From Podospora comata (Eukaryota > Ascomycota > Sordariomycetes > Sordariales > Podosporaceae), in assembly GCA_017354895.1 (NCBI GenBank), contig CP071496.1:2852001-2916000 (forward strand): a stretch of 64,000 bases of DNA, given 5' to 3'. Shown here in pieces: positions 22,662 through 34,143 of this stretch; positions within the stretch are counted from its first letter, which is position 1; each line of letters starts with the position of its first letter. The translations under genes and the position numbers were made by a program. The notes under the pieces are model-generated. The model was given only the letters and a program-made list of their open reading frames with translations, had not been told where the DNA came from and did no database searches.

Positions 22662-24922
22662 TCAACTCAGTGTAAAACTATTCGACACCCCCTCAAAAGC
22701 CTTAATACTTCCAATCAACGGCTTCGAATCACCATGATACCTCACCCTATACGTCCCCACACTGTCCTCCGTCGCGCTCGTCTCCCAGGTAATCGTCACC
22801 TCGCTGTACCCCAAAGCCCAGTTCGTCCTCTTCCAAGTATACACCAGCTTCCAATCCTCATCACTCAGCACCCTCGTCCACTGCCCATTGACCTGCTTCT
22901 CGACCGCGGCATACGTCCCCTCAAGTCTCAAGTTATTCCTCGGGTTCGCACCCTGGAATCGAACACTCACCGCCTGACCGCGGGTGTACGACGCAGCAGG
23001 CTGAGTGAGGACGGCCCCGAACTTCTTCCCGATGGGCTCGGCGTCAAACGCGACGCCAGTGATGAAGCTGAGCGAGTTTTCGCGGTTGTCTGGGGGTGCT
23101 GGGGAGCCGAAAGTCGGCTGAGAGCTGGAAGATGACGAGAGATACGGCAGGCCGCGGAGGGTGAGGTTGACAAATGCGGGGAGCGCCCACTGACCAAAGA
23201 GAGTCGAAGCTCCTTCGTATCGCTGCATCTGGTACTCCTCTGGGGTTGTCAAGTAGTGGGAGTAAGTGTTTGCTGGACCTCCCAATACGACGTAGGGTTC
23301 GGTTCCCAAGGACAGCTCAGAAGCAGCCGCGTTCTTCACAGCAGCCTTCCACCTTCTGCCAGCCATGGTGGTGACTTCGACAGGGGAGACAACGATGATG
23401 AACTGCCCCACACGGAAAGATTGAATATCCATAATGTTGGGGCTCCAGGCATAGGGGACGTCCATCTCGCCTACGTTGAGGAGGACAGGCTTGGGCTGTT
23501 GGCAGGCCTTCTGTTGGGGAGAAGGCGCCTTGAGCAAACCACCGACAACAGACCAGAACGGGTTGTTGGGCGCACCGGAGTCGCCCTGGGTGAAGTCAAA
23601 TGCGCCGGGCCAGTCAGACGTGCCGGCAGCAAAGGAGTGTCCCAACGCAGCAGGGCAGGTTTGCACGAGAGTGCCGTTGGCAAGGGGAAAGGTGTAGTAG
23701 CGCATATCCTGGAAGTAGTGGAACGAGCGGACAGAGGCGCCTGTGACAGGAGTCGATGAAGAAGCAAGAGAAGTCTAGAGCTGTCAGTTCAAGAACCTGC
23801 TGACGTCGCCAAAAGAAAACTCACATAGAGACTCTTAGCCCCATCAAACTGCCTCTGCGCAATAATCTCACAGCTCGCCACCCCCAAATCCAACTTCTCA
23901 AACGCCGGTCCCCTCGCCCGACAAGCCTGGCTCTTCCCATCCGCACACGTACTCGTCTCAAAATCGCACATCTGCCCGGACCCATCATCACACCAAGCGC
24001 CCAACACATTCGGCGACGAATCCCCCATATTTGCCTGCGAAAACCCAGCCACAAACCCTTCGGCAACCGCACTGTCACCCCTCACGCTCCTCTCAAAATA
24101 ATAAGCCGCCAACCCCTTGTTATCCCCCGTCACATGGGTATTATTCCCCTGCATTGAAGTAGGATGGACCGGAAACCAAGTCAACACCCCGATATTCTTC
24201 CCATCCGACGCCCTCTGGAACCTCAACAACGTCATAATCTTTTCCACACTGTCATCCCCATACTGAGCCCGTTCCGCGGCAGGGTTGGCCAAGTACGAGT
24301 ACAAACTCCGGTTAATGTTTGCGTCTTCGATTCTGGTGGTGCCAAAGTCGAGGTAACCCTCCTGAAGGCCCTCGTGCGCCCGCTTGACAGCCAAAACGGC
24401 GCCGTCGACGATAGCCTTGTAACTCTGCTTGTCGAAACCCAAGCTCGTGATTTGGGGGAGCAAATAGTTGAACCAGGCTCCGGGACCAGAATGTGAATGT
24501 GTGCCGGTAACAGCCACATTGCCGGCTTTGTACATGCTGTACCCCGTCCCTTGGGCAGCGATGCCCTCCAAAATCCCACGGCGGACGGCGGTATCGCCAG
24601 ACATGGTATCCAGAACAAGGTAAACAAACCGGTTGGCGGGGCTGGACACCTCCCCGATGATGAACGCGCGAGCGTATAATCGTTGGCGGAGACCAGTACC
24701 AGTTTGAGCTGTGTCGGCGTAACCAGCAAAGTTGATCTCTACCACCGGACCGGTGATATCTGCTTTGCCCACACCAATAAGATACTTGTCGCCGACTGCT
24801 CGTTTTTGGGAGCCATGACTGCTGCTGGGGAGGGCGGTAACTAGCTGTGTGAAGGCAAGAAGAGCGAACAGGAAAATGCTGGCAAACGTGGACACAATAG
24901 TCTGTCCTCTGGTGGGCGACAT
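22662..24922 (-). CDS. Neutral ceramidase, secreted or membrane-linked
   Basis: Exon 1 (24922-23825) and exon 2 (23774-22662), with a 50-bp intron, encode 736 residues. ATG 24922 was chosen because it is followed at once by a hydrophobic signal segment (FASIFLFALLAFTQLVTALP); an upstream in-frame ATG would put 55 extra residues before it. The catalytic domain starts YLIGVGKADITGPVVEINFAGYA, with TGTHSHSGPG (zinc ligands), the HPTSM motif and NMGDSSPN, whose second Ser (about 303) is the expected nucleophile. Exon 2 supplies the conserved QPVEVTT-like segment (SPVEVTTMAGRRW) and the C-terminal Ig-like domain ending FEGVSNSFTLS. The enzyme cleaves ceramide to sphingosine and a fatty acid. Length and domain order are normal for the family. 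The tail-to-tail neighbour is vvd, far away. Confidence 0.95.
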
Positions 24923-27900
24923 TGCAACTGACTGACTTGACCAGATCGATCGAGCAAACGACCGACTTGGAGAAAGACAGAAAGAGAGGAGGAAGGGAAG
25001 AGGTGGTGTCCTGCGATCGTGTGGTTGGGGGGAAGCCGTCCACCTTTTAATCCAACCGATCTCCCATGATTCCCCAATCTCGACCACCGCCTACCTTACC
25101 CGGCCGCTTCCCCAACGAGATTGGTCCACAGAGTTCCATGACAGTAACCATAGGTAAGGTAGCTCATACAACCCGTCTCAGTGGCCACTTGCACACGCTG
25201 CTTGGAGCTAACAAAAGGCCAAGTTGAGTGTAACCTCCCCCTCCCCCCCTGTTCAGCTATTCCCGGTCCAACAAGTTCAGGTATCTCCAAAATAAAGCTA
25301 AAAGGTTGTCGATGCATTATTGGTTCCACGACGTGGTAATGTGCCTTCCCCACAAAAAGATATTCCGGGAAGTGGGCAGCAAAATCATCACCATGTTAAG
25401 CCCTCCTCAGTAAAAAGGCATGTCGATCGGACGTGTTTTCCACTTATGACAGCCGTGACAGGATACTAGTGAGTCGAGAATGTAACTCTGCTTGCAGCGG
25501 TTATCTGTAAGTGCACACACACACATACCTATCGAGACATCATTTGGACAAACGTTGCACTTGGTTCCCTCCTCCCCTCTGCTCTTCAGCAGCCAACCCC
25601 GCAGTCAGTCACTCGTTCGTTCTTTCTCTTCTCTTTTTACTCCTGCCTCCTATTCCCATCCGCGTGATGCCTTCGCTCCTTCTCCCGCCGAGAGTTCTTG
25701 CACTTTTAGTCCCTTCCCAAGACACCACTTGCTCAACCACAAGGAAGCAACAACAGCGGCAGCTGCTCCTGCACCCCTGACCGCATAAACCTATCACCTT
25801 AGCGCATTCGCTTCCCGTCCCCCCCTCCCGTCCAATGAACAATACCGCCTGCAGCATCGATCAACACCTTGATTTTTATTGCTTTTCCCGTCTTCGTGGT
25901 GTGGAAGTGGCATGTCCGGTGATGCAATCTCGCAGTTCAGGAACCACATCCCATTGGGTGTACCTGCCTCCTTCCCGTCTTCAACAAATCCATTGTTCTT
26001 TTTCCAGGTTGGCAGCTGAAGAACAAGAACCGTTACACTCTCTTAACTGCGGCGACGCCTTCTCCCTTCTTTTGCACAGCGGCTTTCTTCAAAGTGACGT
26101 CGTAACGAAAATCCGCATCTAGCCGTAGGCGTCTTGTTACCTACCCTCTGGAAGTGGTCATGCGGAGATATAACCCGAATCCGAATTGGTGGTTGACCAT
26201 CCGAACCCGTGCCGTTACCTCTTGTCCCCTTTCGATAAACAGATTTGGTAGATAGGTAGTTATCTGGGTGCCACTCGCTGGTTTTCCCATTTCTAGCGAC
26301 CAGCCCCGTGTATGCACTCTGTACGCCAGCAGGTTGGTGTCGTGTGGGTGCTAATCTTCAACGTCTTTCTGCCCAAGCCAACCAGATGCTCTTGTCACGG
26401 TTTTGTCACCATGGCAGTGGCAAGGGGGGAAATAACTTTTGAAAAAGCGCAACCTATCGGTATTGAGCATCTCGTCGAGAATGACATTCTTTTTCACAGA
26501 GTGAAATTAGAATCATCCTCGAAATGTCCCCCCAACTTCTGATCTTCAGTTGGTGGTCGTGTGACTACCAACAACAACCCTGGCCTACCTACCCCAGCTC
26601 CAACCCTTGCTTCGACTGCAAAGAAAGCCAAGCCTCACCGATGACACCGTCCCTGAAGTCTCGCTTGCGCGACCGGCCAGCGGCGGGGAGGAGTAGGTGT
26701 AAACCAACCCCGCTCACGATACCATCACACTCACTTGCTCACGTGGTCTGCATTCGATGGTCAGAAAAATAGTGAGGGTATCACAGCTATTCCATTCCCT
26801 TCCATCCAGGCGTTCAATCAGCATATACGCTACCGATACAGCACCTCTCTTCCTTCTACCGATCATACACAGCAGCACCACCACAACCGCCAACTTTCCC
26901 ACAATCCACCCACCCACCTCTTCTCACTTCGACAGTCCCATCTTCGCACTAAGTCAGCATCCTCCTCTTGATCCGTTCCCCACCTTCTCCCTCCTTCCAC
27001 ATCGGTATAAGATATATGGTATATGTTATAGCAAAAATAAGTAACCGCGCAGGTAAATCTTCTCCTCAGTCAGTCGCTCACCAAACCTTCCAACCTTGTA
27101 ACATCCATCCATCCCACTCACCCCCCCCCCCCCACCTTTTATCCTCCAAAACCACTTTTCACATCGAACTCCAACTTATCTCGCAATCATCAAAACAAAA
27201 CGAGAATAAAACCACAGGAAACAATAAAAAAAAACTACTAAAAAGATTTCCCAGCCCCTTGCTATGCTAAAAGCCGTTGCCACCCCCGTTCTTTTCACTC
27301 CGATAAGAGAAGAAAAGAGAAGAAAAGAAAGCCACGAAAAAAAAATAACGAAGACTATGTAAATAATAATAAACATGTCCCGCTTAAGAAATATACATGG
27401 TGTTATGAATGAGAATGAAGCCCTTGACCCCCCAGAAAAAAGAAAAAAACTCCCATAAACGCCTCCTTGTCTCGCCTTGTGCAATGAATATGTGTTGTCG
27501 CTTCCCATAATCCCTTGTTTCCCCGCCGCCATTTGCCTCATCCCTCGGGATGAAGCAGTCCTCCCGTTTCATATACTCGCTGGTATGCTTTTGAAAAAAC
27601 ACACGTGCCCCGTTGTCGTCATCTTTCCCGAAAACTAAGAGAAACCCAAAAAGGAGCCGAACCCCGATTACCCTTCTCTTATACTCCCCTTCCCCGCTGG
27701 CCTACCGTCGCTGTTGAAGAGCGAGAAAGAGAAGAAGAAAAAAGACACTTTTCCTGTCCCCCCCCCCCAAGAATCTTTCCCTTCGTGATCGATGAAACCC
27801 GTGAAAAACCGTTGAATCGGCAATGTGTGCTGTTTAGGTGGATATACATTGGTGTGTTTGCGTGTGTGTGCATGAATGTTTATGGTGGCGGTGGTTAGTA

Positions 27901-28080
27901 TCGTTGTGGTATCAAATGAAAAACAGTGCCGCGTCGTCGTGCTGTCCCATGTGGGACTGTCGCTTGGTTCTAGAGACAAGAAAGAAATCCCCGCTTATTT
28001 ATAGAGGCGGTCGAGCATCATGTCTTTTCCCTGCTACTTATTCTCAGTTAGCTCCGGTGTTGCTGAAAGCACATGCTGGT
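24923..28080. other. 3.2 kb intergenic region with pyrimidine-rich blocks
   Basis: No open frame is supportable. Next to 24923 lies the ceramidase promoter. Two stretches on the plus strand (about 25,550-25,830 and 26,760-27,250) are strongly CT-rich with CACA and CAACC runs, typical of fungal 5' leaders, yet no gene follows before the Caf40 gene, which runs the opposite way. Homopolymer C runs occur near 27120 and 27762. The right-hand kilobase probably holds the Caf40 3' untranslated region. Confidence 0.45.
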
Positions 28081-29321
28081 TCAGATTCCAGGTTGGCCGC
28101 TGGGTTCGACTACATTTTCCTGAAGGTTGACAACGAGCTGGTGCAGACAACGCTTTGTTGCGGCGTCATCCCGAAGGACGGCGGCAAAAGTGTTGTCTCG
28201 CAGAGGCTCTGGGAGGCACTGACGCAACGCCTCACGGGCTCTCGCATTATCGCTCAACCTGTTGCGCACCTAGTCAGCGTGACGCTGGTAGACAGCGACC
28301 AAGGAGTACTCACCTAAGGAAGCATCGCACAACATGCTTCAGGAGCCTAGCCGTTTGCTGTTCGACAAGCTGGCCCACCATGTTGCTCAACACTGTCCCG
28401 ACCGCATAGAATCGCTCGTATGTGGCGCAAATATAGTTGAGGCCGTTGTCGTCGAGCAGAATCTTCTGGACAATGAAAATCGCCACCGTCTTGCTGAGCT
28501 CGGACCCCGTCTCCATGATGCGAAGACACAGAGGAATGATCTCGGTGGTCAACAGGAAGTTGATCACCTCAGTCGAGTCATTCTTAACCAGCGCACCGAT
28601 CACTCCCAACGACGTGAGCCGCAAGTATTCGAACGGCCTAGACTTGGAGGTTGTGTTGAGGAATGGATACAGGAAAAGAGGAATATGAGCTGGAGGATAT
28701 GTCAGCAAGCATATCAAAAAACAATAAACTATAGCCGGCGCGCCTTACCGCTTAGGAACAATGTGCGTGTCTCGTTGTGCGACGCAACACACTGGAGGAG
28801 AGCCAGCGCGTTGCACACTCTGTTAGAAGCCGCCGCAGTGAGTTGCGATGGGTTCAACAAGCTGTACACGCTGATGATCTCTTGAAGGAGCGAGGTCATG
28901 ACGCCTAATGTCACTTGTTAGCCTAAAGTATGCCAGAGAAAGGAGGAGGCGGAGATATCCTACCAAACGAGTGCCACAAGATAAGTGCCAACTCGGGTAC
29001 CTGTTCCCGCTTCTTGCTGAGCTCCAACAAGGCCGCCTCGCGCGTGTTCTCATCAAGCAGATCGGCGATGTACTGCAGTGTCCGTCTATTGTCCTCCGAG
29101 ACGGACGCATCCAACGAGCTCTCCTGCGCGTGGCTCTGCGCCAGGGCATTGACGCCATTGTGAGCGCCAGCCAGGCGGTTGTGATATTGCTGCTGGGCCA
29201 CATTCACAGCACCCTGAGCAGCGGCCTGGACGTGGTGCTGGTGCGATGTCTGCTGGTGCATCCAGGCCGAGTCCGCCTGGGGATACTGGTGGTGGCCATA
29301 TACGTGCGGGTTGGGCATCAT
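28081..29321 (-). CDS. CAF40: CCR4-NOT subunit Caf40/Rcd1 (CNOT9)
   Basis: Four exons (29321-28964, 28904-28749, 28689-28314, 28258-28081) separated by 59, 59 and 55-bp introns give 355 residues. The first 75 residues are Gln/His/Ala-rich. The rest is a full Rcd1 armadillo domain: [16 protein letters not shown], then [20 protein letters not shown], the nearly invariant [35 protein letters not shown], and [18 protein letters not shown] at the last junction. The highly conserved family sequence confirms every splice point. Caf40 is a core subunit of the CCR4-NOT deadenylase, binding tryptophan-containing peptides of RNA-binding proteins, and in fission yeast Rcd1 is needed for nitrogen-starvation-induced differentiation. 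Two ATGs (29321, 29318) are adjacent. Confidence 0.97.
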
Positions 29322-30259
29322 CTTGTCGGCGGTGGAAGCGCGTGATTGTGCTGGCGTAGCGAGAGAGGCAGATGAAGACGGGGGTAGGTAGCAGGTAGCG
29401 GTTGCGCGATGTGAAATTGTGGGAGATAGCAGACAAGATAGGTATGGTGGTTTCTTTTCTGTTATCTAGTATGGCCAGTTTGCTGAGAAGAAGAAGGTGG
29501 GACAGTATCGAGAGTGGGCGCGGACGTCATGAGCTGGGTGCTTGTCGGTCGGTGGTTTGTGAGGTTGAGTGGAAGCTTGGTTGGAGGGGTGGTTAAAGAT
29601 GGGAGTTTCTTGTCGGGCAGGGTTGCTGCTGGGTGGAGGATGCATCGAAGCGTCCAGAGTTCAGAGCCGCACTTTGACGGCGGTTTTCGGCTGTCGAGCA
29701 CGGGCCACTGTGGGGGATTCTCTCTTGCTCCTTGGCTTGGGCCTATTGGGTTGGGCTGCTCCTTTATCTTGGCAGCCAAGATGGGACTGGCCGTTTGTAA
29801 AGCTCGTCCGTCTGCTCTTTGTGTAACGTCCGGAGAATTCCTTCCTTGTGTCCGGCTGCAGCAGCTGGTCATCTTCCTCACTTGCATTGCATCATGTGGC
29901 CAGGGTTTCTGTCGTCCTATTTACTTGCTCCCTAATCACTTGCATCCTATCTAGTGTCATTGTAAAGAGCATCCAGTTTAAAATATCACTACAGAATAGA
30001 TAGCTAATAGGAAGAAGAGAAATACTGAGAGCTGAACCAGGCCTCAATATAGTAACCTTTTAAAACGCCCAAATCAAACCCCGCCAAACCCGGTGCTCTG
30101 GACCGCAGAGACTATCAGACCTCTAGTCTACCCAAGGGATATCTATCTATAGCAACCAGCCCTAGTATAAACTCCCAATACCAAAACAAAACAATCAACC
30201 ATAACACCATCCCAATGCAATGCCTCCTCCCAGCCCAATCCCCTTTTCCTTTCCCAAAA
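29322..30259. other. Intergenic region: CAF40 promoter and 3' end of wall-protein gene
   Basis: 938 bp between two leftward genes. The right-hand gene ends at 30260 and the left-hand gene starts at 29321, so this stretch serves as 3' region and promoter. No gene or repeat is seen. Confidence 0.55.
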
Positions 30260-33200
30260 CTACAAAAATACAAAGAAAACAACCGCAACCCCCCCAAGAA
30301 GCAACGCCGAAACAGCCCCAGGATGAGCCTCCTTCATCGCTCCACTCCCAACAACCACAATCGCCGGCCCAGAGCTACTAGAAGAAGCTAAATCGGTGCT
30401 CTCGGCCCCCAAAGCGGCGGCGGCAGCCGTTTCAACGCTGGGCGAGTCGTTCATCCCTGCCTGAGCCGCAGCAGCAGCAGGTATCGTTCCGTTCCCAGCT
30501 GACGTCGTGGCATCGATCGGGTATATTACCGTCAGTTTGAATACTGATGTTGGTGCGCTGCCAGCCGTGTCAGCATTCGTCGGGGAAGAAGTGTTATCAG
30601 TCATGGAGGAGGTTATCGGACCTGTTCCGCCGTTGCTACCTTTACCGTCTTTTCCCTCACCCCCACCAGATGCCGTTGACGTGGGCGCAGGACGCCTGTT
30701 GTTGTCGTCGTCGCCGTTGGATCCGGCGTCTGTTGTGGTCTGCGAGCCGCCTTCGCTGCAGGTGCTGCATGGGCTGTTGGGGTCTTTGCCCTCGCCGTTG
30801 TTGTTCTCTCCGTTTTGGCCGTCGCGATTGCCTCCGTTGCCCATATTGTCCTTGTTGTCCTTGTTGTCCTTGTTGTCCTTGTTGTCTTTGGAGTCAGTGC
30901 CGCCAGTGGATGTGCTGTTTCCGCGGCCACCGCCCATGTTGTTGCAGTCGCCTCCCGGGCGCTGGCAAGGGCTATCAGAGCCGGACCCAGAGCTGCCTCT
31001 ATCGTCGCCGTTGCCGTTGTCCTTGTCCTTGTTATCCTTATTGCCCTTGTCCATACCGTCCATGCCATCCATATTGCCCTTGTTATCACGGTCGTTCCGG
31101 TCATCATCACCAGAGCCCCCTCGAGAGCCACCTGATCCATAGTCACGGTTGTTGCCATCTCGGTCCTTATCATCCTTATTCTCACGACCATCATCGGTGC
31201 TGCCACGATCTGAACCTGAACCAGAGTCGCCCCTGTCCTTTCCGTCCTTGTTGTCACCACCGTGGATGCTCTCGCAGATATCGCATGGCTCCTTGTTGTC
31301 AGATCCCGAGTCACCTCCATTGCGCCCGCCGTCTCTGTTATCGTCAGAGCCGGCGTTGCCGGAGCCGGAGCCGTTGGAACCGCCCTTGTTGTCGTTGTTC
31401 TCCTTGTTGTCCTTGTTATCCTTGTTGTTATTATCCCCACCGCCATTCACGCTGTCGCAAATATCGCAGGGCTCATCATCACCGTTTCCATTCCCATTGC
31501 CGTTACCGTTATCGTTTCCGTTGTCGTTTCCTCTACCGTTTCCATTGTCATTTCCGTTACCATTGCCGTTGTTGTCTTTATTATCACCACCGTTGATCTG
31601 GTCACAAACATCACAGCCAGGGTCCGATCCTGACCCTGACCCCGATCCGTTGCCAGATCCTGATCCAGAACCACTACCAGATCCAGACCCAGATCCCGAC
31701 TCCGACCCAGAATCAGCTCCAGCACCAGCAGTAGCACTCGCCCCCGCCTCCGCCCCAGCAGTAACAGTAACCGTCACCGTAACCGGCTCAGGAGTAGCCT
31801 CACATCCTGCTCCTGCTCCCGTAGTATCAGCGACCATAATCGTGGACACAAACGTAATCGTAGACGTAACCGCCACGCTCGCCTCGTCAGTAACAGTGAT
31901 GGTAACCTCCTGCGTGAGCGTCGTAAGAGCCCTTGATGCCCCCGCCGTAGCGTTAGCACCTGTCCCAGCACCAGCACCAGCACCAGCATCTCCAGTGCCA
32001 ACAACCCCCGGGCTGGGGAGGACACCAGGGGCAACGGTAGTGGTGATGACGGTAGGTTGCCCGGCGGCGTCGGTTGTGCTGATGGTGGCGATTGTTGCTG
32101 CTGTTCCTGCACCGGCGCCAGCATCGGCGGTAGCGGTGGCGTTTGCTGCTGCTCCGGCACCGGCATTCGCATCGGCCCCGGCCCCGGCCCCGGCACCGGC
32201 TTCCGCTCCGGCACCAGCACCTGCAGTAGCGGTAGCGGCAGCATCTGCTCCAGCAGTGGCAGTAGCACCAGCACCAGCACCAGCATTCGCATCAGCGCCC
32301 GCACCCGCACCTGCAGAAGCCCCAGCACTAGCATTTGCACTGGCTGCCGCTCCGGCATTAGCACCAGCACTGGCGTTAGCATCAGCTCCTGCGTTGGCAC
32401 CGGCTCCGGCGTTGGCACCAGCTCCGGCGCTGGCAGTTGCTGCTGCGTCTGTCCCAGCTCCGACATTGGCATCAGCCCCGGCTCCTGCTCCGGCAGTAGC
32501 ATTGGCGGCAACATCGGCTCCGTCACCCCCAGCGAGAGTAGAAGTGACAGTTGCGACGGCTCCAGCAGCATCAGTTGTTGTAATGACTGTGACAGCTCCT
32601 GCTCCGGCTCCAGCAGCACCGCCAGCCAAGGTGGAAGTGAGGGTTGCTACCGAGCCGGCGGCATCAGTGGTGGTGATGACTGTCACCGCGGCATCTGCCC
32701 CAGCTCCTGCGCTGGCACCGGCACTGGCACCAGCGTTGGCATCAGCACCTGCACCTGCACCAGCGGTAGCATTGGCAGAGGCATCAGCTCCAGCAGTGGC
32801 ACCCGCTCCGGCAGTAGTGATGGTAGATGTGAGAGTAGCCACCTGACCGTCGGCACCGGTGGTGATGATTGTGGTGACTTGTTCTCCTCCGGCAGCAGCG
32901 CCAGCCCCGGCATTCGCATCGGCACCAGCACCAGCAGTAGCATTACCAGCTGCTCCAGCCTCGGCCCCAGCCCCAGCAGTTGCGTTACCAGCAGCACCGG
33001 CCCCGGCTCCAGCAGTGGCAGAAGCACCAGCCCCAGCTGTGGCAGAAGCATCAGCACCAGCACTGGCACCAGCACCAGCCTCACCCCCTGCTCCCGCTCC
33101 AGCATTCCCATTAATCGTCTCATTAACCATCACCAACCCACTCCCCACAACCCCACTCGTGACACCACACCCCTCCAAAAAGCCCTGCAAGTCAAACCCC

Positions 33201-34143
33201 CCCCTCCCCTCTCCCGTCTCACTCCCCGCAATCTCCGCCAACCCAATCTGAACCCCCTCCTCAATAACCAACGGCTGAGGCTGGGTATACAGCATAGTAA
33301 TCATCATCACCTGCCCCGTCCCATTCCCCCCATTGACCATCATAAACGGCACCAGCGGGTTCGTCTCCGACGTCAACACCGGGTTCTCAAAATCCCGCAG
33401 TCTCAACCCTGACTGGAGGTACGTCAAGGACAACTGTGCTGCTGCAACGAGCGAAGTGGGATCGAAGGCTGCAAAGGAGGAGATATTAAGAGACATGGAG
33501 AGACCAACGGCGAGGTAAGTTCTGTTGAGGGCGCCCTGAGGAAAAAGGAGGATTGGTTCTTGAGTGAGATCTACATGGGGGGTTAGTTATCAGAGGAAGA
33601 AACAAAAGGAGTGGAGGAAGGGGGTATACCGTCAAAGGTGCATTGCCCTCCGGGCGGAAGGATAGTATTCCCGATTTTCATGAGGACATTCTTTGGTTGG
33701 GGTGGCTGCTGGGCATCGCCAGCGCCATTTTCACCACCTTGTCCGTTGCCGGCTTGTCCTTGACCGTTGCCGTTGCCATTTCCATTGCTGGATCCGCCAC
33801 GGAATCTCCCTCTCCATCTACTCCTCCAGCTTTGACCTCTTCCACTGCCGCTGTACCCTCCTCCATATCCACCCCCATAACCACCGCCACCACCATTAAA
33901 CCCAGGACCGGCAGCGGTAGGGTCAAAGTTCTCCCCGTTTGGACCAGGGCCGTCAACAGCTGTGTTGAATTCGCCATCTGGACCAGGGCCGTCGACATTG
34001 TTGTTATTGTTGCCATTGTTGCCACTTCCAAACCCAAACCCAAAGCTCCCACCAAAGAACCCACCTCCCGGGGCACGAGAGAAAAGCCCTGCTTGGGCTG
34101 TAGAGCCCAAGAGGGAGACGGCAAAAACGAGCAGCAGTTTCAT
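30260..34143 (-). CDS. Gly/Ala-rich GPI-anchored cell-wall protein, unrecognised family
   Basis: Exon 1 (34143-33630) and exon 2 (33570-30260), with a 59-bp intron, make one 1,274-residue protein. The phase-1 junction (G|AT) joins PPGGQCTFD to DLTQEPILLFPQGALNR in frame. Order: signal peptide (MKLLLVFAVSLLGSTAQA); Gly/Asn/Pro-rich region; a non-repetitive, Leu-rich domain at about residues 165-310 that I do not recognise; about 350 residues of alternating Ala/Gly with Asn, Asp and Thr; interspersed strands of the type VTVITTTDAAGxVATLTSTL; then Ser/Gly and Asp/Asn/Lys/Gly tracts carrying Cys pairs (CDVCD, CDICD, CDICE, CSTC); finally a small-residue site and a hydrophobic tail (AVSALLLGGVAVVFFVFL), as in GPI-anchored proteins. 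A surface or adhesin-like role is inferred from layout only. Long frames on the other strand here are mirror images of the repeats. Confidence 0.8.

Noticed and set aside
27362-27460. Tiny frame beginning MSRLRNIHGV after the pyrimidine-rich block
   Set aside because: Only 28 codons, no splice donor that extends it, and it lies in the likely 3' region of the opposite-strand Caf40 gene.
31149-32846. A 565-codon Pro/Ala/Ser-rich open frame on the plus strand
   Set aside because: It is generated by the repeats of the Gly/Ala wall-protein gene on the other strand; that gene has a signal peptide, a fitting intron and a GPI-like tail, and this frame has none.
32057-33412. A 451-codon Ser/Gly/Cys-rich open frame on the plus strand
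   Set aside because: Another shadow of the same repeat region, with composition that follows from GCN/CAG-rich DNA rather than from selection.
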